From Desulfobacterales bacterium C00003106 (lineage in GTDB: Bacteria > Desulfobacterota > Desulfobacteria > Desulfobacterales > C00003106), in the NCBI GenBank assembly GCA_001751015.1, contig MAXM01000197.1:1-6253 (forward strand): a stretch of 6,253 nucleotides of DNA, written 5' to 3'. The notes beneath the pieces are model-generated. The model saw only the letters and a program-made list of their open reading frames with translations. It searched no databases and was not told the origin of the DNA. The first letter of the stretch is position 1, and each line of letters begins with the position of its first letter. The translations under genes were made by a program, and so were the position numbers. Of this stretch, positions 1 through 6,094 are shown piece after piece.

Positions 1-110
1 CCTTCAACTTTTGTGATCTGAGATTGAACAAATTTGACCCAAATCTATGCGCCTACTCGGGGAAGTTATTCCATCCCTGTTCCTAATTGCTCACTTTAGG
101 TGATAACCGT
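1..110. other. Non-coding flank downstream of lptF; no clear terminator
   Basis: Apart from the 33-bp repeat copy (53-85), the only structure is a small hairpin, ATTTG (32-36) with CAAAT (40-44). On the minus strand it is followed by TTGTTC. It is AT-rich and short, so at best a weak termination signal for the operon. No start of lptG or another gene is seen. Confidence 0.4.
53..85. repeat. 33-bp REP-like repeat, left copy (downstream of the operon)
   Basis: Direct copy of the repeat at 6062-6094 with four mismatches, lying 25 bp past the lptF stop. Two of the mismatches fall in the outer stem, so only four of the six outer base pairs remain. A small inner GGAA-GTTA-TTCC hairpin (61-72) survives and is better here than in the right copy. 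There is no T-run after the hairpin on the minus strand, so it is not an obvious intrinsic terminator. Confidence 0.72.
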
Positions 111-1220
111 TCATCGCTCTGATACAGCCTTTCGCAGCATAAAGATTATTAATACCGCGAAAACGATATTTGGAATCCACATCCCGAGTGCGGGGGGATA
201 GGAGCCGGATTCTCCAAAGCTCTTTGCTGCGGCAAAGAGCACATAATAGAGAAGAAAGAGCACAAGACCGATGGACACACCTCCGGAAGAGCTGGAGACC
301 CTGGTCCGAATTCCGAGAGGCACGGCAATTATGCCAAGAAGGATGCAGGAGAGAGGGATGGCGAATTTCCTGTGAAGCTCCATTGCGTAAAGATTGTATG
401 TCATGTCCTTGCTTTTCCTTGATCTGAGTTCCGCGATAAGCTGAGAGACAGACATCTCACGCTTTGCAATCCCGGCCTGTTTCTGTTTTTTCTCCAATTG
501 CTGCAGATCGAGGGATAATTCGTATGTGCTGAACCAGATAGTATCAGAACTTGTCATATCCTGACTTTCATAGTGAATACTGCCGTCGGTCAGTCTAAGA
601 GCGAGCTTCTTTTTTTCAGGATCGGATAGTATGATCCCCTTCCTGGCAATAATCGTGTTTGACAGTTGTGGATTCCTCTTGTCCGAGATAAAGATATTGT
701 TCAAATATTTTCCTGAAACATCCACCTCATTGGCGTAAAGGACTATGTCACTGAAGTCGCCATTGAAGTAGCGGGGTTTTATTGCGGTGTACGCCTTTTC
801 GCGCGCCACGGAATAAACGAGATCATTGAAGGCGCGGGTCGCTTTTGGCATGGCGAAGATTGTCATGTAACTTGCGCAAAGATAAGCAAATACGGAAAGG
901 ACAAGAACCGGCGGCAGCACCTGGTAAACGCTGATCCCGGAGGCCTTGATTGCGGTCATTTCGTTGTCATGAGAAAGCCTCATGAAAGTCAAGAGTACGG
1001 CCAGCAGCGTGGAAACAGGCAATGTGAACATGAATGAATAGGGAAGAGTGTACAGGATCAAAAGACCTATCGCGGATGGTCTTACGCCTTTGTTTATGAT
1101 GAGGTCTGCGAAGGTGAAGACCTTTGTGACAAGCAGAATAAAAGTGAACGTCACAAGGCTGATAAGAAAGAACTGAAAAAGCTCTTTTGCGATATATCGA
1201 TGAAGGATAGACGGCATCAT
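111..1220 (-). CDS. lptF: LPS export permease of the LptF/LptG family, probably LptF
   Basis: A 369-residue YjgP/YjgQ-family permease (E. coli LptF 366, LptG 360). Six membrane segments lie near 14-36, 51-78, 99-123, 284-304, 313-332 and 347-362. The soluble loop between the third and fourth (about 124-280) is the expected periplasmic beta-jellyroll that passes LPS to LptC and LptA. The stretch at 80-95, with HDNEMTAIKASGIS, is the conserved cytoplasmic coupling segment that contacts the LptB ATPase. The LptF assignment over LptG rests on general resemblance and is less certain than the family. The ATG at 1220 overlaps the msbA stop (ATGA); a second ATG follows at once at 1217. No clear ribosome site is seen, so expression probably depends on coupling to msbA. 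No lptG follows: the remaining 110 bases are non-coding. Confidence 0.87.
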   Translation of the reverse strand: MMPSILHRYIAKELFQFFLISLVTFTFILLVTKVFTFADLIINKGVRPSAIGLLILYTLPYSFMFTLPVSTLLAVLLTFMRLSHDNEMTAIKASGISVYQVLPPVLVLSVFAYLCASYMTIFAMPKATRAFNDLVYSVAREKAYTAIKPRYFNGDFSDIVLYANEVDVSGKYLNNIFISDKRNPQLSNTIIARKGIILSDPEKKKLALRLTDGSIHYESQDMTSSDTIWFSTYELSLDLQQLEKKQKQAGIAKREMSVSQLIAELRSRKSKDMTYNLYAMELHRKFAIPLSCILLGIIAVPLGIRTRVSSSSGGVSIGLVLFLLYYVLFAAAKSFGESGSYPPALGMWIPNIVFAVLIIFMLRKAVSER

Positions 1221-2968
1221 TTGTCATTCTTGAACTGCAATTCATGAAGCTTGAAATATTCGCCTTTCTGCGCAAGGAGTTCTTCATGCCTTCCTTCCTC
1301 CACGATTTTTCCGCCTACGATCACAATAATTCTGTCGGCATGACGGATCGTGGAAAGGCGATGTGCAATCACAAATGTAGTGCGTCCTTTCATCAGGTTT
1401 TCGAGGGCCTTCTGAACAGCGAGTTCGGACTCCGTATCCAGCGCGGACGTCGCTTCGTCCAAGATCAGAATGGGAGAATCCTTCAAGATGGCGCGGGCGA
1501 TACAGATTCGTTGCTTCTCACCGCCGGAAAGGCGTGCGCCCATCTCTCCAACCGTTGTGTCGAAACCGTTGGGTAATGCCCTTATAAAATCATAGGCATA
1601 CGCTGCCCTGGCGGCCAGGACGATCTCTTCTTCTGAAGCCTTCAGGTTCCCGTAGGCGATATTGTTGCGGATACTGTTGTTGAACAGGACAATGTCCTGC
1701 GTCACGATAGCGATCTGCCTTCGCAACGATGCAAGCGTGATATCCCGGATGTCCGTATCGTCAATCATGATAGAGCCTTCGCATACGTCATAAAAGCGCG
1801 GGATCAGATTGACAAGGGACGTCTTGCCCCCTCCGCTTATTCCGACAAGCGCCAGGGCCTCACCGGAAGTCACGTGGAGGTTGATATCCTTCAGTATTAA
1901 ATCATCACCGTATTTGAACGATACGTTACGAAATGTCACAGAATGCTTCTTGATTGGAATATCTTCGGCATTATCCTTTTCTTTGATTTCTGTTCCTGTA
2001 TCCAGGATGTCATAGATGCGCACTGCTGCGGCCAGCCCTTCCTGCAGGATGTTGTTCAAACCGCTTATCTTTTTCACCGGTTCGTACAGCATCAATACCG
2101 CTGCCATAAAGGAAAAGAACGTACCAGGCGTTGAGACCCCTTTGATAACGTTGTGTCCGCCATACCAGATAATAAGGGCTACGCCTGCCGCCCCTAACAG
2201 GTCCATCACAGGCGGGGACAAGGCGCGTACCCTAACGGCCTTTATCTCATTTCGGAACACACGAACCGTTTTTTCCCCAAAGCGTTCATCCTCGTAGTCT
2301 TCCATTCCGAAGCTCTTTACAATTCGTTGTCCTGTGAAGGTTTCATGGAGTTGGACGTTTATGTCAGCGAGCGCTTCCTGACATCCTGTACTGGCGCGGC
2401 GAAGTCTCCGCCCGAATCTGACAATAGGGATAACCGCCATCGGAAAGATCGTAATGGCTATGCATGCAAGCTTCCAGTCACGATAGAAGACCACAAAAAG
2501 GAGGCATATAATCGTAAAAAAGTCCTTGATAACGCCTGTGACCGCCTCGGAAAGCATCCCTTTAACCAGGTTGACGTCATTGGTTATCCTGGACATCAGG
2601 ACGCCTGTTCTGTTTCTGAAAAAGAATGACAGAGAGAGGGTCTGTATGTGAGAATAGAGATCATCACGTATCCGTTTGACGATGCATTGGCCTACATGGT
2701 TCATCATATACGCCTGACCATAGTAGCAGGCCCCTTTTAGAATGAACGTGCCGATAATCGCCAAAGGGAGCAGCGTGAGCATTTGAGCATCCTTGTTGAT
2801 AAAGATGTCGTCTATTACCGGTTTGAATAAAAAGGCCATTGCGGATGTTGTGCCGGCGACCCCGATCATGCATAACATGGCATATACCAAACGCCTCGAG
2901 TAGACCTTCACTACGGGGAAAAGCCGTTTCAGGATCTCTATGTCTGACTGTTTGATTTTTTTCTTCAT
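1217..2968 (-). CDS. msbA: Lipid A flippase, ABC transporter MsbA (half transporter)
   Basis: A 583-residue fused membrane and ATPase half transporter, the usual MsbA length (about 580), working as a homodimer that flips core-lipid A across the inner membrane. Six hydrophobic segments lie near 27-48, 64-83, 145-161, 165-184, 253-270 and 281-297. The nucleotide-binding domain (about 340-575) shows Walker A GISGGGKT at 376-383, Q-loop Gln424, signature LSGGE at 480-484, Walker B ILILDEA at 500-506, the SALD D-loop at 508-511, and switch His536. All ATP residues are intact; the signature ends in Glu where LSGGQ is most common. I start at ATG 2968; a TTG three codons upstream (2977) is possible. 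Neither has a clear Shine-Dalgarno sequence. The stop overlaps the next start by 4 nt. Family ABC exporters can carry other lipids, but the neighbours support MsbA. Confidence 0.95.
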   Translation of the reverse strand: MKKKIKQSDIEILKRLFPVVKVYSRRLVYAMLCMIGVAGTTSAMAFLFKPVIDDIFINKDAQMLTLLPLAIIGTFILKGACYYGQAYMMNHVGQCIVKRIRDDLYSHIQTLSLSFFFRNRTGVLMSRITNDVNLVKGMLSEAVTGVIKDFFTIICLLFVVFYRDWKLACIAITIFPMAVIPIVRFGRRLRRASTGCQEALADINVQLHETFTGQRIVKSFGMEDYEDERFGEKTVRVFRNEIKAVRVRALSPPVMDLLGAAGVALIIWYGGHNVIKGVSTPGTFFSFMAAVLMLYEPVKKISGLNNILQEGLAAAVRIYDILDTGTEIKEKDNAEDIPIKKHSVTFRNVSFKYGDDLILKDINLHVTSGEALALVGISGGGKTSLVNLIPRFYDVCEGSIMIDDTDIRDITLASLRRQIAIVTQDIVLFNNSIRNNIAYGNLKASEEEIVLAARAAYAYDFIRALPNGFDTTVGEMGARLSGGEKQRICIARAILKDSPILILDEATSALDTESELAVQKALENLMKGRTTFVIAHRLSTIRHADRIIVIVGGKIVEEGRHEELLAQKGEYFKLHELQFKNDK

Positions 2969-2978
2969 ATTAATCAAT

Positions 2979-3014
2979 AACCGTTCACGGGTTCAGAGTT
3001 CACCCTTCACGGTT
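2979..3014. repeat. Imperfect hairpin between lpxJ and msbA
   Basis: AACCGT (2979-2984) pairs with ACGGTT (3009-3014) and GGGT (2989-2992) with ACCC (3002-3005), separated by a small internal loop. The strand is also partly tandem, with TTCACGG occurring twice and related TTCA-containing steps between. It fills most of the gap between the two genes and ends 10 bp before the msbA ATG, where a ribosome site would be expected. It lacks a T-run, so it is not a standard terminator. It may be a degenerate dispersed repeat or a brake on msbA translation. Confidence 0.45.
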
Positions 3015-3029
3015 ACTATTTCCACGGCC

Positions 3030-3698
3030 CTAAAGGGTCGTATGCCCGTAGTAGTTATCAGCCAGTCTCGTTATACGATTCAGTTCATTTTCCAGTTGGA
3101 TGCGAAGTTCGTCTTCCTCGTCCGATGTAGTTAGTTTTGAAACCCAAAGCGGTTTTCCATACACAAATATTCCTTTTGTAAAGGGCCGGGGGAGTATGAA
3201 TCTGTCCCAGCTTGAAAATACCTTAATTCTTCTTGCACTGTAGGTCACCGGAATAATAGCATGTCCTGTCTTTTTCCCCAATGTGATAACACCGGGCTGC
3301 ACCTGACAGCGAGGCCCCTGCGGGCCGTCAGGTATCACGGCGCCGCTGCACCCGTCCTTTTTTAGAATCCGGATCATCTTTGCGAGGGCCCGTACTCCGC
3401 CTCTTGTCGTAGACCCCCGTATAATGCGATGCCGCTGTCTGCTCAAGATACGCGCGATGATCTCTCCGTCTCTTGATTGGCTTACCATAATGGCCGCTCC
3501 CCAGCCCTGATAGAGGAAGCTGACCATGAGTATCCTGGAATGCCAGAAGGCAAAAACAAACCTCTTGGACTTGATCAGTTCCTGAACCGCCTCAAACCCC
3601 TTGATCTTGATTTTCATTGTCCTGAAGATCAGGTTGATGATGCCTGTTCCTGCAAAACCGACAAGGCGCCATTTTGCTTCCTCAAGTCGTCCTGTCAC
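3030..3698 (-). CDS. lpxJ: DUF374 lysophospholipid-type acyltransferase, probable lipid A late acyltransferase LpxJ
   Basis: A 222-residue protein with the DUF374 (PF04028) pattern: FAFWHSRIL at 48-56 with the putative catalytic His53, SRDGEIIARIL at 75-85, the RGS..RGG segment at 94-101, PDGPQGPR at 123-130, and SWDRF at 163-167. Residues 14-27 are hydrophobic and may be a membrane-associated helix. Members of DUF374 were shown to be LpxJ, which adds a secondary acyl chain to lipid A in Helicobacter and Campylobacter and is unrelated in sequence to LpxL/LpxM. Its position between lpxB and msbA fits that role: after disaccharide formation and before flipping. The start is GTG at 3698, inside the lpxB stop (GTGA overlap), with GAGG eight bases upstream as a ribosome site. 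No LpxL/LpxM-type gene is present in the window. The family is clear; the lipid A substrate is inferred from context. Confidence 0.85.
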   Translation of the reverse strand: MTGRLEEAKWRLVGFAGTGIINLIFRTMKIKIKGFEAVQELIKSKRFVFAFWHSRILMVSFLYQGWGAAIMVSQSRDGEIIARILSRQRHRIIRGSTTRGGVRALAKMIRILKKDGCSGAVIPDGPQGPRCQVQPGVITLGKKTGHAIIPVTYSARRIKVFSSWDRFILPRPFTKGIFVYGKPLWVSKLTTSDEEDELRIQLENELNRITRLADNYYGHTTL

Positions 3699-4825
3699 GA
3701 GATCATCCTCAACGCCACCCCGGCCGCCATATCCGATGCGCCGGCAGACCCTAACCTTTCCCTGACAGTTTTCAACGCCTTTTGCATTGTCCTGCGATCT
3801 TCGTCCTCAACAAGGAGCCTCACCGCGTGACGCGCGATATTCTCCGGAGATGCCTCGTCCTGAATCAATTCCGGGACAACTTCTCTGCCGATGATGAGAT
3901 TAGCCAGCCCTGCATGTGACACCCGGACCAGTCTTGTTCCTATCCAGTAGGTAAAAGGTGAAACCTTATAGACGATAATCGTCGGGGCGCCAAAGAGGGC
4001 CGCCTCTAATGTAACGGTGCCGGATGCCGAGATGACGATTTCTGCGGAACGGAGTACGTTGTGAACATTACCTTCTGCAATGGATATGTCGGCCTTGCAG
4101 CCTGCTGCCATTTTCTCCACTCTGGTCCTGTCCAGCGATGGAGCCACAGACAGAAGAAAACGGGTCTTTTGTATCTGTCCGGATACCCTTTCGGCTGCCT
4201 CTGTCATTACAGGCAAGAGACGCGAAACCTCTTCTTCGCGGCTTCCCGGAAGAAGGCCTACAATCCTTGACCCGTTTTTTGCCGGAGGTTTATTCAAATC
4301 GCCCGGTGATATGTTGTCGAGGAGGGGATGACCCACAAAGGTCACGGGTATCTTGTGTTTTCTGTAGAAATCAGCTTCAAAAGGGAGGATAACCACCATC
4401 TCGTCAACGAGCTTCCGGATCTTCCGAACGCGACCCGTTCTCCATGCCCATACCTGAGGGCTGATATAATACATGACCGGGATATTCAGTCCTTTTGCGG
4501 TGGCCGCGAGCATAAGGTTAAAGTCCGGAAAATCGATGAGTATGAGAAGGTCCGGCCGGAGCCGCCTGAGATCTCTTTTAAGAAGTGACAGCGCCTTGAA
4601 TATCTTTCCCGCTTTTGAAAACGCCTCTGAAAGGCCTACCACTGAAAGTTCGTGAGCGTTGACGCGGATCAGGACCCCCGCTTTTCTCAGCGCGGTTCCT
4701 CCCATGCCGGAAAAGGATACGGACGGCTCCCGCTCATGTATCGCCTTTACGAGGTTGGCGCCATGCATATCGCCGGAGGCCTCTCCGGCAATGATCATTA
4801 TCTGAGGTACTTTCAAAATATTCAA
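3695..4825 (-). CDS. lpxB: Lipid-A-disaccharide synthase LpxB
   Basis: A 376-residue glycosyltransferase (GT19 family; E. coli LpxB has about 382). It condenses UDP-2,3-diacylglucosamine with lipid X to give the beta-1,6 lipid A disaccharide monophosphate, at the cytoplasmic face of the inner membrane. Visible family motifs are AGEASGD at 13-19, the IDFPDFN segment at 97-103 with D98 at the known catalytic position, YISPQVWAWR at 120-129, LLPGSREEEV at 191-200, and SGTVTLEAAL at 268-277 near the UDP site. The start is TTG at 4825: an in-frame stop lies five codons upstream, and this start leaves the usual short leader before the first motif. The ATG at 4798 would put the AGEASGD motif almost at the terminus. 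A GGA lies 5 nt before the TTG. The TGA stop overlaps the GTG of the next gene by 4 nt, implying translational coupling. The 116-bp gap upstream suggests its own promoter. Confidence 0.97.
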   Translation of the reverse strand: MNILKVPQIMIIAGEASGDMHGANLVKAIHEREPSVSFSGMGGTALRKAGVLIRVNAHELSVVGLSEAFSKAGKIFKALSLLKRDLRRLRPDLLILIDFPDFNLMLAATAKGLNIPVMYYISPQVWAWRTGRVRKIRKLVDEMVVILPFEADFYRKHKIPVTFVGHPLLDNISPGDLNKPPAKNGSRIVGLLPGSREEEVSRLLPVMTEAAERVSGQIQKTRFLLSVAPSLDRTRVEKMAAGCKADISIAEGNVHNVLRSAEIVISASGTVTLEAALFGAPTIIVYKVSPFTYWIGTRLVRVSHAGLANLIIGREVVPELIQDEASPENIARHAVRLLVEDEDRRTMQKALKTVRERLGSAGASDMAAGVALRMIS

Positions 4826-4850
4826 TTTTGTCCAAGGTCAAAAAAGGCGA

Positions 4851-4897
4851 AAATTATAACCGCAGGAATACTTGAAGTATTTGGAGGATTATAATTT
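4851..4897 (-). promoter_or_regulatory. Concentric 47-bp dyad with a TATAAT box, candidate lpxB promoter/operator
   Basis: Two inverted repeats share one centre at 4874. The outer arms are AAATTATAA (4851-4859) and TTATAATTT (4889-4897), nine perfect pairs; the inner one is AATACTTGAAGTATT (4867-4881), seven perfect pairs about a single G. The spacers between them pair poorly. On the minus strand TATAAT lies at 4858-4853, 27 nt before the lpxB start, and again at 4893-4888. No good -35 hexamer is found 15-18 nt upstream of either, which could mean a regulator-dependent or weak promoter. It may instead act as an RNA hairpin in a readthrough transcript. The symmetry is seen directly; the promoter role is inference. 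Confidence 0.5.
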
Positions 4898-4941
4898 GAG
4901 CCTGACGCAGAGATTGGGCAAAAGGGGACTCGACCAAGCCA

Positions 4942-5904
4942 CTACGTAAGGGCTTGTCCTTTCCACTTTTTTGTCTTGATCTGATCTATCACGCTCAGGG
5001 CGACCTTAAGCGCCTTTTCCCCGTCACGGCCTGACACGGCAGGCGCAGAACGCTTTGATACACACTCTATGAATGATCGTAATTCAGCGTAGAGGGGATC
5101 TGCATGCGGAAAACTCATCTGAGTCATGCCCATTCCCGGAATGAGATCGCACGAATCGCCACCATCGGGTTTCACAACGGTAATGTCACGCTTTGCGTAA
5201 TCCAGAGATACGTATGCGTTCTTCTGAAAGAGGCGCATCCTGCGCATCGATTTCATTGAAATGCGGCTTGCCGTTACGTTCGCGACACATCCGTTTTCAA
5301 AAGTGATTCTGGCATTTGCGATATCTATATTCGGAGACACGACAGATATACCGACTGCATCGATCCGACCGATATCTGACTTGACAAAATGCAATATAAT
5401 ATCAATATCATGAATCATCAGGTCGAGTACTACATCGACATCGGTGCCCCTTTCCTGGAAGACATTCAACCTGTGGGATTCAATAAACAGCGGATTGGTG
5501 ACAATATCCTTGAGCGCGATAACAACGGGATTAAACCGTTCCAGGTGACCGACCTGGATGATCAAGCCATGTGAATCAGCAAGCTCTATCAAGGCGTTGG
5601 CCTCTTTGAGGGTCGTGGTAATAGGTTTTTCTATGAGCACATCGACGCCGTTTCTTAGAAAGTCCCGGCTGATATCAAAGTGAAACGGCGTCTGCGTGAC
5701 AACACTGACAGCATCTACTTTCCCGATAATCTCCTTGTAACTGCTAAATGGCGTCGTGTTGAGTCTCCCGGCAACTGAATCAGCCCTCTCCTCGTTTCTG
5801 TCCACAACCCCGACCAGGTCCACATCGGGCATGCGCGCATACTTTTCCGCATGAAATTTGCCTAAGTACCCAACACCTATAACACCAACTGCTACATTTC
5901 GCAT
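4942..5904 (-). CDS. Gfo/Idh/MocA-family NAD(P)-dependent oxidoreductase in the lipid A cluster (possible GnnA-like)
   Basis: A 320-residue dehydrogenase, normal length for the family. Numbered from the chosen start, the N-terminal Rossmann fold has GVGYLG at 10-15 for the dinucleotide, an acidic D35 at the end of strand 2, and the family EKP motif at 92-94, whose lysine is usually catalytic. The C-terminal domain carries DLMIHDID at 161-168, with H165 as the likely second catalytic residue. I chose the ATG at 5904 because the glycine motif then begins about ten residues in, as is usual. The open frame continues 29 codons upstream to 5991, but that stretch is an out-of-frame reading of a broken four-helix-bundle gene. 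A weak AGGAAG lies about 13 nt upstream. Position beside lpxB suggests a sugar-nucleotide substrate. GnnA of Acidithiobacillus, which oxidises the 3-OH of UDP-GlcNAc, belongs to this family, but no gnnB aminotransferase is visible. The family call is firm; the substrate is inference. Confidence 0.9.
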   Translation of the reverse strand: MRNVAVGVIGVGYLGKFHAEKYARMPDVDLVGVVDRNEERADSVAGRLNTTPFSSYKEIIGKVDAVSVVTQTPFHFDISRDFLRNGVDVLIEKPITTTLKEANALIELADSHGLIIQVGHLERFNPVVIALKDIVTNPLFIESHRLNVFQERGTDVDVVLDLMIHDIDIILHFVKSDIGRIDAVGISVVSPNIDIANARITFENGCVANVTASRISMKSMRRMRLFQKNAYVSLDYAKRDITVVKPDGGDSCDLIPGMGMTQMSFPHADPLYAELRSFIECVSKRSAPAVSGRDGEKALKVALSVIDQIKTKKWKGQALT

Positions 5905-5914
5905 TGTTTCGGAT

Positions 5915-6013
5915 TCACTTCCTGCATCTGATAGCCCACGGTGTGTCGTGCCAGACCATATCTGACAACGCTTCTGCCGGTTTGTAAACATCCAACTCGC
6001 AAACTCGTTTCAT
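5915..6013 (-). pseudogene. Remnant of a four-helix-bundle (S23 / 23S rRNA intervening-sequence type) gene
   Basis: A 32-codon reading frame opens with ATG at 6013 and encodes ELDVYKPAEALSDMVWHD at residues 6-23. I recognise this as the N-terminal helix of four-helix-bundle proteins (TIGR02436-like), which are normally about 110-130 residues. After that the frame degenerates and stops at 5915. A second hallmark, TVGYQM, is readable at 5942-5925 in a different frame; it corresponds to the start of the family's next helix (TVGYQ-IIR). So the gene appears to have lost an internal piece with a frameshift, plus everything after that helix. The stop lies 10 nt before the ATG of the oxidoreductase, so the remnant may now act as its leader. 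GGGAG sits only 2 nt before the ATG, too close for an ideal ribosome site. Family recognition is from memory and rests on two short motifs. Confidence 0.65.
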
Positions 6014-6049
6014 CTCTCCCAAATTTGTACTTTCCAATTTCAACTTTCA

Positions 6050-6063
6050 AGCCGTTAACGGCT
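6050..6063. repeat. Perfect 14-bp palindrome abutting the right repeat
   Basis: AGCCGTTAACGGCT reads identically on both strands. It overlaps the first two bases of the right 33-bp repeat and has no counterpart at the left copy. Together with the repeat it makes about 45 bp of back-to-back dyads between the pseudogene remnant and the window edge. It could be an element end or a protein site; the sequence alone does not decide. Confidence 0.6.
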
Positions 6064-6094
6064 ACACGGGAAAGTTATTCCGTCCGTGTTCCTA
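6062..6094. repeat. 33-bp REP-like repeat, right copy (upstream of the operon)
   Basis: This segment matches 53-85 at 29 of 33 positions in the same orientation, without gaps. It can form a stem of ACACGG (6064-6069) with CCGTGT (6084-6089), six perfect pairs around a 14-nt loop. The shared core includes AAGTTATTCC and TGTTCCTA. It lies about 50 bp upstream of the four-helix-bundle remnant. Size, palindromy and intergenic placement fit a REP- or MITE-like dispersed element, but I cannot assign it to a known family. Confidence 0.75.

Noticed and set aside
170..427. Plus-strand open frame of 85 codons
   Set aside because: Antisense to lptF membrane segments; charged, arginine-rich product typical of a shadow frame.
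967..1287. Minus-strand open frame across the msbA-lptF junction
   Set aside because: Alternative frame of two well-supported genes with no domain character.
1244..1576. Plus-strand open frame of 110 codons
   Set aside because: Lies entirely antisense to the MsbA ATPase domain, whose motifs are intact; no family resemblance in the antisense product.
2327..2629. Plus-strand open frame of 100 codons
   Set aside because: Antisense to the MsbA membrane domain; no recognisable protein features.
4935..4956. CAAGCC/GGCTTG hairpin spanning the oxidoreductase stop codon, as an intrinsic terminator
   Set aside because: Only six pairs with a 10-nt loop, overlapping the stop codon, and the nearest T-run on the minus strand is about 10 nt beyond the stem.
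5905..5991. 29-residue N-terminal extension of the oxidoreductase from an ATG at 5991
   Set aside because: The nucleotide-binding motif would then start about 40 residues in, and the same DNA encodes four-helix-bundle motifs in other frames, so the extension is an accidental open frame.
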